This document shows positions 30,915-41,378 of a stretch of DNA of 64,000 nt, one piece after another. The DNA is from Paraconiothyrium sp. Pb-2020 (lineage: Eukaryota; Ascomycota; Dothideomycetes; Pleosporales; Didymosphaeriaceae), in assembly GCA_022419385.1 (NCBI GenBank), contig JAJUBI010000005.1, forward strand, positions 744,001 through 808,000, read 5' to 3'. The first letter of the stretch is position 1, and each line of letters opens with the position of its first letter. Made by a program: the position numbers and the translations under genes. The notes under the pieces were generated by a model. The model saw only the letters and a program-made list of their open reading frames with translations. It was not told where the DNA came from and did no database searches.

Positions 30915-33818
30915 ATGCCACCGGCCTTGGACAAGCTCCTCGCCAGCCCGTCTGCGTTGAGACTCCTCCGCACCATAATCACTGCTCAAGCCCCGCCGAC
31001 CGCATGGCTGACCGCTGCCCGGTGCATCGCCTGCACCTGCCCTCGCCGTAACTACGCCTTCGTACCGCCGGGTAAAAAGAGATGGAGATGGACGCATTGG
31101 GGAGATCATGAAACAGGTCGCGATGCCGAAGACAGACCTAAGCTCCTTGCGGGGAAGAGACAAGCTCTGGATCAGATTGCAAATGTCAGCGACTTGGCAC
31201 ACAGACTACAAGAGGCGGAAAGACGCAAGGGACGCGATGGCATCTATGAAGTATGGGCCTGTCGCAATCGTGTCGGCTTGGACTTGCCTACGGACGATAC
31301 ACCAGAAGCCGAGTTCCTGTGGGGTACTTTTGTCAAGGACCAGGATGTCGTCGTAGAGCTGCTCGACCACGCTGCAGATTTACGCAGGCGAACAGGCCAC
31401 GTCTATCCACGCCTGTATGAACTGTGCATAGCTCACTGGCTTCCAACTACCGGATACTCCCGCCAGGCACTGGTGTATCATCGCTTCATGCGGCGCGAGC
31501 TCCAACTTCAGTCGCTGCCACTGCAATATCTGGCGCGAATCAACAAAGGACGCTTAACGACCGATATGTACGAAAGACTGTTGGAAATGTATAAGGAGAG
31601 CAACGAAGTGAACTTGTACGATGAGGTCGTTCCTGAGTTAGAACGTTTTCCTGCAAGGGCTCGCAGATGGCATTCGGCTTGCATCCTGAAAGGTGATCTA
31701 CCTTCGCCCGAGGTCGCTGCGTCTCCTATGGTCCAGGCGTTCATAGCTGGCAATGCGAATTCTTCCATTCCCGAATTGCGGGTTAACGCTGCCATTGCTG
31801 CAAGTCAGGGAAGCAAGGAAGAGATGAACGATGATCTCCTGCGCCGTCTACGCGGCCGGGACACTGCTCCTGTCCGTTTTGAAGACTCATTCTGCGCCAG
31901 AATGTTCGCCACCAGAGCAGTCCCGCCTGACTCTGTCATCAGAGGGCTAGCCTTGGTTGGCGTAAATGAGATCGGGCCTCTGGCTGTACGTGCCATGGCG
32001 TCTAGGACAGAATCAATCTCTGAGCTGTCCGAGAGATTCGCAGAGTTGAAAGCTTCAGGTATCGCGCTGCAGGGCGGTGTCTTTTCCTTAGCACTGGAGG
32101 TTTTTGCGCAAAAGGAGGAACATTTCCTAGTGCGTAGTATGCTGAAGAGCGATCAACATCCTGAAGTCTATGATGATGTCGAGCTTCAGACCAAGCTCCT
32201 GAATTACTACCTCGAGCAGCATGACTGGGACCAGGCTCACCGCACGCTGGCAATCCTTAGTCTTTTCCACAAGAAGCGTGCCACGCGGGCTTGGAATCTC
32301 CTACTTCGAGCCCATATCAAACGATACGCACAAGACGACATTGTTCAAACGTTACAGCACATGGCCCAGTATAGTATCACCGTTTCTCCGGCCTCGATAG
32401 TGAAGTTTAGAACGGATATGCTCCGCCTCCGGCGACGCGGGCGGCTGCCTGATCAAAGGGCAACAAAACACCGCAAAGGATTCGATGATTTGCGTTTTGT
32501 CGCACGCATGTATCTGTTCATTTTGGACAATGATATAGGGTATGTTTCCCCTTTCTGGTGGCACGAGATTCTGCGACGCTATGGTATGACTGGCCGCATG
32601 CGCGAGCTCCGACGTCTGATCCATTGGCTCTTCTGCTGGTACGCACCCCGAGGAGAGGTCCCACTCCACACGATCCGCAAACCCGGATTTCTGGATCCTG
32701 AAACTGAGAGAGTGCGGCTCTCAAATCCTGCCAAAATATCGCATTGGAGACCAATACGGATTGAGAGTGACTTCCATACTCAATTACACAAGCACCATCC
32801 CCTCCGACAGTTGTTTCCGCATCGATTCAAGCAAGCACTTATTGTATGGGGATTCAGAGCAGGACTCCTCCCCAATGCACCGACGGAGCAGTCCATGTTC
32901 TCAGGTGTAGCAAGTAAGAAGCACTATCGTGCCCGCTTCCGCCGAAAGGGCTTAATCCAACGCCTGAACTGGGACTTTGGCCTCAAGACGCTGGCGGAGC
33001 TGCGCTACCTAGGCCTTTACGTCAACTCTAGGACGGTTGTCAAGGCACTACAACAAATGTTCACCAATCTGTTTGGTGGAGGTCGTTCTCGGATTCGCAG
33101 TAATCGCATCATGCAGGCTGTCAACACGACTCCATATACGGAATACGTCCGCCGGGTGAACGAGGTCTGGGGCATCCCGTTATTCCCGGAACCGAGATTA
33201 TATGTTAAGTCGAGGCTGCATGCTCTTATGTGGCACCCAAGGTTCGACCGAGTCATTCACAGAAGGGGGCATCTGAAGCTCAGCGAGATCGCCGCCGGAG
33301 CAGACGAGACGAACTACGAGGAGGGCCGGAAGATTAGTTATGTACCCACGAACGTACGCCGCCTTCGTGGTAACGGTTGGCTGGAGAAGGACATGACGCA
33401 GTCTGAGGAGCAAGGTGGTCAGGATGCACATACCCCTAATGCCCCCCATGATCTCGCTTCCGAGCAGCTCCTTACCACATTTGCGGCGCAAAGTAAGGCC
33501 ATCAATCCTGATGCGGTCCCATTGCCTAGGAAATCTACTTCGAGCGGGCTAGAGGAATTGATGAAAGTAGTGAGTGCGCTTCCAGACAAGCGAAGCAGGC
33601 GAAAGAAGTCTGAGGAGCACGATGGTGAGGATGCACCTAAACCCGATACCCCCCCAAATATCGCCCTGGACGAGATCCTTACCACATCTGCGCCTCAAGG
33701 TAGGGCGATCAATCCTGATGCGGTCCCATTGCCTAAGAAATCTACTTCGACCGGGCTAGAGGAATTGATGAAAGTAGTAAGTGCGCTTCCAGACAAGCGA
33801 AGTAAGCGAAAGAAGTAG
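30915..33818 (+). CDS. Mitochondrial PPR-like helical-repeat protein with duplicated C-terminal unit
   Basis: Uninterrupted frame, 967 residues from the ATG at 30915 (an in-frame start at 30795 lies inside the shared promoter and is less likely). The N-terminus is an Arg/Leu/Ala-rich amphipathic sequence without acidic residues after the first few, as expected of a mitochondrial presequence. The body is helical with scattered PPR-like signatures, for example Y-L-E-Q-H-D-W-D-Q-A-H-R-T-L and A-W-N-L-L-L-R-A-H-I-K-R, and very basic stretches, as in fungal RNA-binding proteins for mitochondrial mRNAs. I cannot name an ortholog. The last 138 residues are two copies of a 69-residue unit ending in S-A-L-P-D-K-R-S-[RK]-R-K-K. 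Confidence 0.7.
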   Translation: MPPALDKLLASPSALRLLRTIITAQAPPTAWLTAARCIACTCPRRNYAFVPPGKKRWRWTHWGDHETGRDAEDRPKLLAGKRQALDQIANVSDLAHRLQEAERRKGRDGIYEVWACRNRVGLDLPTDDTPEAEFLWGTFVKDQDVVVELLDHAADLRRRTGHVYPRLYELCIAHWLPTTGYSRQALVYHRFMRRELQLQSLPLQYLARINKGRLTTDMYERLLEMYKESNEVNLYDEVVPELERFPARARRWHSACILKGDLPSPEVAASPMVQAFIAGNANSSIPELRVNAAIAASQGSKEEMNDDLLRRLRGRDTAPVRFEDSFCARMFATRAVPPDSVIRGLALVGVNEIGPLAVRAMASRTESISELSERFAELKASGIALQGGVFSLALEVFAQKEEHFLVRSMLKSDQHPEVYDDVELQTKLLNYYLEQHDWDQAHRTLAILSLFHKKRATRAWNLLLRAHIKRYAQDDIVQTLQHMAQYSITVSPASIVKFRTDMLRLRRRGRLPDQRATKHRKGFDDLRFVARMYLFILDNDIGYVSPFWWHEILRRYGMTGRMRELRRLIHWLFCWYAPRGEVPLHTIRKPGFLDPETERVRLSNPAKISHWRPIRIESDFHTQLHKHHPLRQLFPHRFKQALIVWGFRAGLLPNAPTEQSMFSGVASKKHYRARFRRKGLIQRLNWDFGLKTLAELRYLGLYVNSRTVVKALQQMFTNLFGGGRSRIRSNRIMQAVNTTPYTEYVRRVNEVWGIPLFPEPRLYVKSRLHALMWHPRFDRVIHRRGHLKLSEIAAGADETNYEEGRKISYVPTNVRRLRGNGWLEKDMTQSEEQGGQDAHTPNAPHDLASEQLLTTFAAQSKAINPDAVPLPRKSTSSGLEELMKVVSALPDKRSRRKKSEEHDGEDAPKPDTPPNIALDEILTTSAPQGRAINPDAVPLPKKSTSTGLEELMKVVSALPDKRSKRKK
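33401..33814 (+). repeat. Tandem duplication, 2 x 207 bases, in the PPR-like gene
   Basis: Unit 1 is 33401-33607 and unit 2 is 33608-33814, in frame. The last third is nearly identical between units (I-N-P-D-A-V-P-L-P-[RK]-K-S-T-S-[ST]-G-L-E-E-L-M-K-V-V-S in both), while the first part has diverged. It is a recent in-frame duplication at the 3' end of the gene. Confidence 0.9.
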
Positions 33819-34334
33819 TTTCCGCCGCCCTTGTATACAACACGTACTACTTTTGCATCCTGTACAATACCCTAGTAAACGCTACCTTCTCATCCTGCAT
33901 CATGGATACTGTCTCACCATGAGCTAAGCTACGGATCGTTTTCGCTCTATATGTGCTTCGCGTGTGACGTGGAGGTAAGCCCGCTTGCTTTTCGAGTGAG
34001 TGCTTTCTTCCGGACTGCTGCCTCCCCTTCATGCAATTGTATCCCGATTTATTGTATTACACTTACCTGAGAGCATGTCTACTGACCTATGTGCCACCAT
34101 TAACTCCCACGACATGCTTGAACACAATGGCACATGTACTTCCTTGCTCTTCGTTAAGTAGCTGCAGGGCTTACACATCGCACTCTAGTCTTACGAAGAC
34201 GTCGCCCTACGGCAATTTCTACGTGGTCTTCCTGTGTATATGTAACCACACCTTGGCAACCTGAAAGAGGCGCATGCGACCCTTTCACTCCCTGCAGCCA
34301 TCCAGGGTGTGGACTGGAGGCGAAGTCTGATGAA

Positions 34335-34381
34335 GGGCTCGAACCCAGGTCACTGGGTGCTCTCCGCATAGTTTCGAGCCC
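34335..34381. repeat. Nested stem-loop
   Basis: Outer arms GGGCTCGAA (34335-34343) and TTCGAGCCC (34373-34381) are perfect inverted repeats. Inside, ACCCAG and CTGGGT (34343-34358) pair around a four-base loop. One strand includes a GGTTCGAGCCC motif like a tRNA T-arm, but the rest does not fold as a tRNA. Confidence 0.5.
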
Positions 34382-36052
34382 CGATCACAAAGTGCTGAAA
34401 TTTGGAAGATTGGAAGGAGTGGTACACTGTTGTACTGCGGCTAGGAGAGGGCTGGGTCAAGCCGTAGTGAGCATAGGCCACGCTTGCGACGAGCTGAAAG
34501 CTCAGTGTAGAAGGCGTTGTCGTTCATACCTCATACGTCTGACTCAATATCTTACTGAGATGGAGAACTGAGTGACGAAGTCACAAATATTACACCTAGA
34601 TACGTAAACATGTCCTGTGGTGCGTGTTGTCGGCTGCTTCTTGTGTTTCTCAGAATTGTGGCGTCAGCGAAAATAGATCTAAGCCTTTTTATGTCCACAC
34701 GTTTGGGTGTTGCATCGCTCATGCTGGGACAGAGTAGCGTGCTAACATCATTGACGAAGCGCTGTAGAGCCTAAGGCGTTCCGGGAGCATGGGCTTTGCG
34801 TTCGTCGATCTCCCTGCAAGATGTTGGAAGTCCGGTCGATCATGCCCACGTGTGCATCCTTTGTCGAGGTGCGGGAAGGATTTGCCGACTGTAAGGTCAA
34901 CGCCTCTATCCATATTCGACGTTTAAGCTACGTTCGGCGGCTACTAGTCACGATTCTTGCGCAATGTCCTTGTCAAATGTTGCTCGACAGTCGTCGGACC
35001 CATTTACGATATCCACTTCTACGATCGCAGCCTTCTCAGCTTGCCCCTCGACTGCGTCCATCAGATTCTCGCCCATGGACATGCATTCAGGCGTGCCTTC
35101 TGGTCTTCACGGCTTATGATGCCCCTGATCTTGCCACTATCTCTCACCTCCCGCTCGGTGGTTCGATCAAGTTACGCCCCTTGAACCGGTGGTCTGCGAT
35201 GGCTGCTCCAGGTGCGAGGATAACACCTCTGCATTTCGCTTCAATTTCTCCGTAGATTGGCCATTGCCGTCCCAGTCCAGATGCATCTATTCCAGAGTCG
35301 GGACACGCGGCTTGTCAATGACTTGTCCCGTGCCTAGTTGACTTATAAGGAAAGTATAGCGCACACATTTGCCCCGCTTAGCCCCCAAACACGCGACTAT
35401 AATGATAGAAATACACTATCTGGTCGGCTCGCAGCCGAGAATAGTGAGGTTTTCGCGTCCGTTCTAACCGATTAGCACTGCTGCGCCGTTCGATTCGACG
35501 AATATGTCAGGGTCCGATATCTTGTTTTTCTATCAGGCGTCCCAAGCACAGATCACTGCGCTTTTTAACATCTTTGAAATAATACCAGAATAATGGAGAC
35601 GAACTCGTGCGAGTGTTCTCTCCACGGAGCCTAGGAGATTACGCAAGAGTGTGATCAGCATGATGATGTTGTGTCGCAGGGACGTGTCCCCCACGGAACC
35701 CATCTGTCACTAAGAATGGTGGCCCCTGTCACTTTGCCGCGGTGCAAGCCCTTGAAAGCCGCGAACGGGTTGGCCAACGTGGGTGACGACGAGGGTCTCG
35801 CACTTTAGTTTTGTAGCTCGGCCGCTCTGTTGGGCCATTCGAATTTGACGCTCTCCGGGGGGGTCGGCATAGAGGGCTGGAGGCGGCCGTAGATGCCATG
35901 ATCGGTGGGGATTACTGGGGAAGTGGCCCTCTGGTGGGCCGGTGGAAGCCGCGTATCTGGGCAGCGTACACTAATAGCATGTCTAACTGCCCCAGTATTA
36001 CGTACCTGTATGGATCTGAAGCCTCTAAGTATCTATATGAAACACTTTCTAT

Positions 36053-36083
36053 GAAGCACCGACGAACAGGTCGTCGGTGCTTC
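36053..36083. repeat. Perfect 13-bp hairpin with 5-base loop
   Basis: GAAGCACCGACGA, loop ACAGG, TCGTCGGTGCTTC. The two arms are exact reverse complements. It lies in the gene-free region, about 1.27 kb upstream of the PTH11-like gene. Confidence 0.85.
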
Positions 36084-37350
36084 GATCCTGCGATCGACAA
36101 TCGTGCATCTGGGATGTTCTTCGCGGGTTCCAGACTGCCGGTGCCTCCATGTGCCTCCATGTGCATCATCATCGCTAACTAAGCGACTCCAGTCGTCCAC
36201 CCCGCTAGTTGGTCCCGCACACAAGGCCACGAGCCGCCCCCCTGATATCCACGCACCTGCATCGTACGGTGCCATTGCTGGCTGCCGTCCTAAGCCACGA
36301 GCTGCCTGCCAATTTGGTCTACAAAGTTTTCGGAAAGGTATACGCCCTCAGGGACTGGGGTGCTTCATGTTCGGCTCCGAGGCCCCGCTCGCAAAGCCAA
36401 CTCGGGAAGGTAAACCAATGTCAAACACGGGAGCGGGAGTACCTGGGGGAGCGTCGATGCGATGTTCATCCTGGAACAATCTTAGTATCGAGATGTGCAA
36501 TATAAGGGCACGGCACGAGATCTTGGCTGCCGATACTTTTGCGCTGAAACGAATTCACGACAGCCAGCGAAAACTCTTCAATGTCACTCTGCGCAGACTG
36601 GATTGCCACGGAGGGAATACGAGCTATCATCATGGGCAGCATGGGCAATATGTGATCTTTGTCAACTTGTTACGACGTTACACCCTAGGCAAGACCTCAC
36701 CATTGGCCAAAGACAAAGTGGGGGGTTGAGCTAGCATTCACGTGGGTGGCATCATTCGCGTGCTCGCGAAACAAGGTTTGCCCAGCTCGGTGGAAGCTAA
36801 CGCAAAAGTGCCTCCGCTAGATCGACTAATCGCCTCCGTCCATGCAAAGATGCAAGCCAACCAAAATGTCACCGAGGGCACACCGAACGCGAATTTTGCT
36901 GCTGATTACCCAGACGGCACACCTTAATGACGAGCGGGAGCCGCCGTTTCGAGACCTCTCCTGACAGACCTGACAACCAAACTTAAGGGTGCGGGAGATC
37001 TTCCAAAGGCAACATTATCCCAAGCAACTCACCTAATTATCATCGACACTGTTCTTGTCGATCATCGGCTTCGACCGGCAACCTTGAATTACCGAACGCG
37101 ACATCAACCGCTACCTGCCCTACGCCACACGCAACCTCAACCGCAACCCTGACGCAACTTCGACCACGGCTCTGTTGGATCTTCGACCCTTCGCGCCAAC
37201 ATCCAATGCATCAAGATCCAACCTCGCAACCTTCCTTCTAGACGACACGCCGTCTCTGTTTGCTCACTTATTATTCTTTTCGAGATACCCTTAATATTTA
37301 TTCTTGTGCGATATCGTTGATAGACCCCTCTCTGTAAATACTACAGCACC

Positions 37351-38712
37351 ATGTCGAGTCTCGAGCCAGAGTCCGGCATTTGGTACGGCCTATGTTGGCT
37401 GGTACTCATAACCCGCCTCATATCCAGAAAACTCCACCACGGGTCTTGGAAAGCTCTCGGTGCGGATGACTATCTAATCTGCGTTGCTATGGTAAGTCTT
37501 GCCACTCTCCCTCAAAATAAACACTGCTCACTACCGTCCTAGGTCTCAATGACTGCCTTGATGGGTGCAATGCATATGGTTGTTCGCAGCAGCAGCAACC
37601 TCATTGCTCCTGGCGAGGACATCTCTAATTTCTCAGCAGATGAGATCCAGAGACGAATATATGGATCCAAGCTAGTTTTGGTTGTAGAACAGATGCAATG
37701 CTGCACGATTTGGCTTGTCAAAGCCTGTCTGTTATTGATGTACAGGCGTATGACGTAAGTCTTGGTGATCGCCTCAGTATGGGTTGATAGGGCGCTGACT
37801 GGCCCCACAGAGCACTTCTACCACAGCACAAGGTCGTTTTGATAGTCTCCGCTTACACGGCTCTTGGTTTCGTGGTCATGGAGGTCCTGTATCTGGGCGT
37901 CTGGTGCCGGCCGTTCAGTCAATATTGGGCTGTTCCTCCTTCGAACCCTCAGTGCTCCGCAGCTACGAACCACCTCATCACGAATGCTGTGCTCAACATA
38001 TCCTCGGATGTCATGATCATAGCAATCCCCATGCCATTGTTGTTCAAGGTCAAGCTACCGAAGAAGAACAAAGCGATTCTGATCGGCTTGTTCCTGATCG
38101 GAACGTTCAACGTGAGTATGCGCCTTTAGCTTAGCCGAGCCTTCTTGCTTACAACTGTAGATCATCGCAGCTGTCCTGAACAAGTACTACTCCTTCACCC
38201 ATCCTTTCGGACTTGAATGGACTGCGTGGTACCTACGCGAGTCCTACACCGCCTTCCTCTGTGCGAATCTGCCTCTGACGTATCCGCTCCTCCAACGAGT
38301 CTTCAGGCTCAAGGCCTGGTCGCACAACTCGTACGATGGGCGCTACCTGTCTGGCTCGCTCCAGCGTGCATCAGCATGGCGATCAGGACTGCGGTCAGAA
38401 CGAAAATCTAGAATCGGGCTCAAGAGCATCCCAGGAAATGGAGGCATATCGAAGACCGTGAGCGTCAACGTGACGAACTCGAGAAGTCACCCAGATCTGC
38501 AGCGGAGCGAGAGCGAAGAGAGGATCTACGGACCTCCGACGTCGAGGATACAATTAGAACAGAAGACGTTCGATGGAATGACGGAGCAACACCTTTGGGT
38601 GCCTAGCGTCACGATCGAGATGGGACCGGTTAGTCCAACGAGTAACAAGGCGGAGAGTATGACTACGACTGGAAGCATCAAGAGTTTGGAAGATGCTCAC
38701 GTTAGGCAATGA
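37351..38712 (+). CDS. PTH11-like / fungal rhodopsin-domain integral membrane protein
   Basis: Exons 37351-37491, 37543-37754, 37811-38111 and 38161-38712; introns of 51, 56 and 49 bases; 401 residues. It is a seven-helix plasma-membrane protein of the fungal rhodopsin-domain family, which includes the surface-sensing receptor Pth11. Visible marks are the first-loop signature G-A-D-D-Y-L-I-C-V-A-M, the W-C-R-P-F-S-Q-Y-W segment after helix 4, the conserved A-A-T-N-H-L-I-T-N-A-V-L-N-I-S-S-D-V helix, and P-M-P-L-L-F-K-V-K-L-P-K-K-N-K. The tail of about 140 residues is cytosolic and rich in Ser/Thr/Arg. The family is large, so a ligand cannot be assigned. The N-terminus is short: the frame starts just before the first helix, with no CFEM domain. 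Confidence 0.9.
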
Positions 38713-38804
38713 TTTCCCTAAATTAATGTATAGACTTTCCCACTTCACCACCTCGGCTTGTGCCAATTGAATCTCGCCATAGCTTACAACAGCATATGCT
38801 CACC

Positions 38805-40785
38805 TTACAGTCTACCGTTCGATGTTCCGCTTTCCAATATGCAACCTTGGAAGAAGTCTTTGATGCCATCAAAGTCATCCAACGCCGTGACTTTCGACAC
38901 ATCTGCTCTACGTTAGTCTGGCACCTATCAATCCAATATTCGAGCAGAGCGCTTACATTGGTCCGGTCTGACCATGACGACGGCGCCAACCTCCGGATCA
39001 ACTCCATACTTCTCATAGGCATGCCCGTGCCCAGAGTTGTAATGTTCGTCATCAACGTATACCTTGTGGAGATCTGAACAGATTAGTATAAGAGTTCAAA
39101 TCAGGCGATCATCTAGCTTGCCTCGTATCCTCCACTTGCCTGTCACAGGCCAGTAATATCCGGGTATCTCTTCCTGCTGCGTTTCCAGAAACTTACTCCT
39201 CAACACTGCGATCGGCTCAATGAGATCGTCGATGTCTGCGCCAACGGGTGTGAGGGTACGAACAAGAGATTCAAGAAACTGTGCAAGCTGTACACATGAG
39301 CGTTCCTCCCAAACACGTGATTGGAGGTCTCTTACCTTCTCTAGTCTCAACTTTTGCTCTGGTCTATTAATGTCCCCAGCAAAGACAACGACCCGCCACC
39401 GCCCGTTGCTATGCAACACGCGCTGCAACTGCATGGCCTTACAGTCACAAAACCGTATAACCTGGGCACTTGGGAAACGCATGCCAACGGGGCAGTTCTT
39501 AGCCAATTCTTGTCTGCTACCCTTCGCATCTGTCAATTCCGAATCATCATACTGAGCTGTGAATCCCGCAGTATACTTCCCGCTCTTGACGAAATATTCC
39601 GCAAACTCGCCAGGACGCTCCTCCTTTGTGGAAAATTTCTTCGAGAAGACCCGGTCGAAGGCGATCAGGTCTGCGGCCGTCTTCGTACGCTCGAGTACGT
39701 ATGTGCGCAACAGGGAGTGCGGGGATATACCGCGAAGTACGGAAGCTAGCTTCCAGCCAAGGTTGTGTCCATCCTGCAGCGAGACATTCATCCCCTGGCC
39801 AGCCTTGGGCGAATGTGTGTGGCATGCATCGCCTGTCAGAAAGACGCGATAGTCCTTGTGGAAGTTGTCGGCTATGCGTTGGCCAATGCTGTAGGCGCTC
39901 CACCAGAAGGTGTCGGCGAAGTCCATCTGATATGGTGCGAAGATTTTCTTCGCCGTATTTTGCAGATCCTCCAGCTTGACGTCTTTTGCTCGTGAGCCAG
40001 GAGGTAGCTGGATGTAGAAACGGACGAGCGAGCCTCCTTCTCGTGGGATAATTAGTATGTTACCTGATGAGGAGTGTATTGTGGACTTCCGACGGATATC
40101 AGGGAAGTTAGTTTGAGGGTATATGTCCATGACGCCCCAGACTGTGTCGGTGGTGTCGCCTATCATTTCGTAGCCTAGGCTTTTGCGTACGATGCTGTGG
40201 GCTCCATCGCATCCCTACTTGTATTAGTCAGTCATATCAGCACTGGTGAGACGCTGTTATGACCCACCAAGACGTACTTTGCCAACCACGTCTCCTCTTT
40301 CCCGTCTTTCTCTGCCACCACCTTGCAGCAATAACTTTGCGGATCCCCAACCAGCCCTTCATCAACCTCCACCCTCTAATCTCCCACCCATACTCAATCC
40401 TCTTCTCCCCACCACTCAACTCATCCATCTTCCCCAATATCAACCCATTCATCCTCGCCTGGTTCAGAATGACATGCGGCATATGGCTCAGTCCATTCTC
40501 CGTATCCATCGCCCTGCTCTTCCTCACGATGCCGCCGCTCCCATCATCACCCCAGAAACACACCTCTAGGATATGGTAGGCTTCGCGAAGAAGTTCCTCT
40601 GATAGGCCGAATGATTCGTATATCTCGACTGTTCGGCACTGCACACCGTCCGCTTGGCCGATCTCCATAGGGCCGGCCCGGCGCTCGAGCATGGTGAAGG
40701 GAATACCGTAGCGCGCGAGCCAGGTTCCTGCGAAGATGCCCGCGGAACCGGAGCCGCATATTAGGACGTCGGTTTTGTTAACCAT
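38805..40785 (-). CDS. FAD-dependent phenol 2-monooxygenase-like flavoprotein (frame broken by one base)
   Basis: Exons, in coding order, 40785-40268, 40214-39122, 39073-38957 and 38902-38805; introns of 53, 48 and 54 bases; about 608 residues if the break is ignored. Such enzymes hydroxylate aromatic rings with NADPH and FAD. The FAD fold starts G-S-G-S-A-G; the second FAD motif is F-L-T-G-D-A-C-H-T-H-S-P; the C-terminal thioredoxin-like domain of the phenol hydroxylase branch is present (Y-V-D-D-E-H-Y-N-S-G-H-G, V-R-P-D-Q-Y). The intron at 39074-39121 begins GC (GCAAGC) and is a GC-AG intron; it joins W-R-I-R to D-L-H-K-V-Y. At 40366-40368 the frame slips by one base, and conserved coding (D-E-G-L-V-G-D-P, K-Y-V-L-G-C-D-G-A-H-S) continues in the neighbouring frame. 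Confidence 0.88.
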
Positions 40786-41378
40786 CTTGAAGGTGCCTGG
40801 GGAAACGAGAAACTATGGACTCGGGTAGGAGGGAACAGGAAAAGCAGCGAAATTGCACAACGAAACAAACCTCAACACTACACTCTACGAAAATTACACA
40901 GATGTACTGGGAAAGGTTCGTACGATGCTCAATGCTAAGCTTTTGATGGTGATGTTCGAAGCTGCCGATGCGGGGCCCTGGGCTGCGACCTACCTATGGT
41001 ATGCGGCCTACCAACCCGATCACGAGGGAGACGAGAACCTTGGGGGAAGTCGTGCAGCCGATAACTCGGGCGATAACTCGGGAAAATCCTAGTGCGGTAT
41101 GTGTCCAAAAATGAGATTGGGATTTCTTGACGTAACTCGGCAAGTGGTTCGGTTGCTACTGCATGCGGAGATGGTACGGAGATCACGAGGATGTCTGTCG
41201 GATCTATGTGTCCACTTGGGGCTGTACGTTCTCAACCAGGCACCAATATCGATGGCCAGCAACAGTGTCTTATTCACTAACATGTCCACTCGGTACACAG
41301 TGATATACTCTACCCCAACAAGCTACGAACCCACACGTATTGAGGAACCCGCTAGATATCCTCATCTCACACGAAAAC
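40786..41378. other. Intergenic between divergent genes
   Basis: 593 bases between the monooxygenase (-) and the HET gene (+). It contains a 12-base direct repeat (CGATAACTCGGG twice, 41059-41082). No gene is supported. Confidence 0.5.

Larger units (their letters stand above)
33819..37350. other. Long region without recognisable genes
   Basis: 3.5 kb, the largest empty stretch of the window. Open frames are short and none shows domain features. It contains a nested stem-loop at 34335-34381 and a strong hairpin at 36053-36083. It may hold non-coding RNA, a decayed gene, or only spacer and the promoter of the PTH11-like gene. Confidence 0.4.

Noticed and set aside
34335..34381. Possible tRNA gene (GGTTCGAGCCC on the minus strand)
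   Set aside because: No acceptor stem, D-arm or anticodon arm can be formed around the T-arm-like motif.
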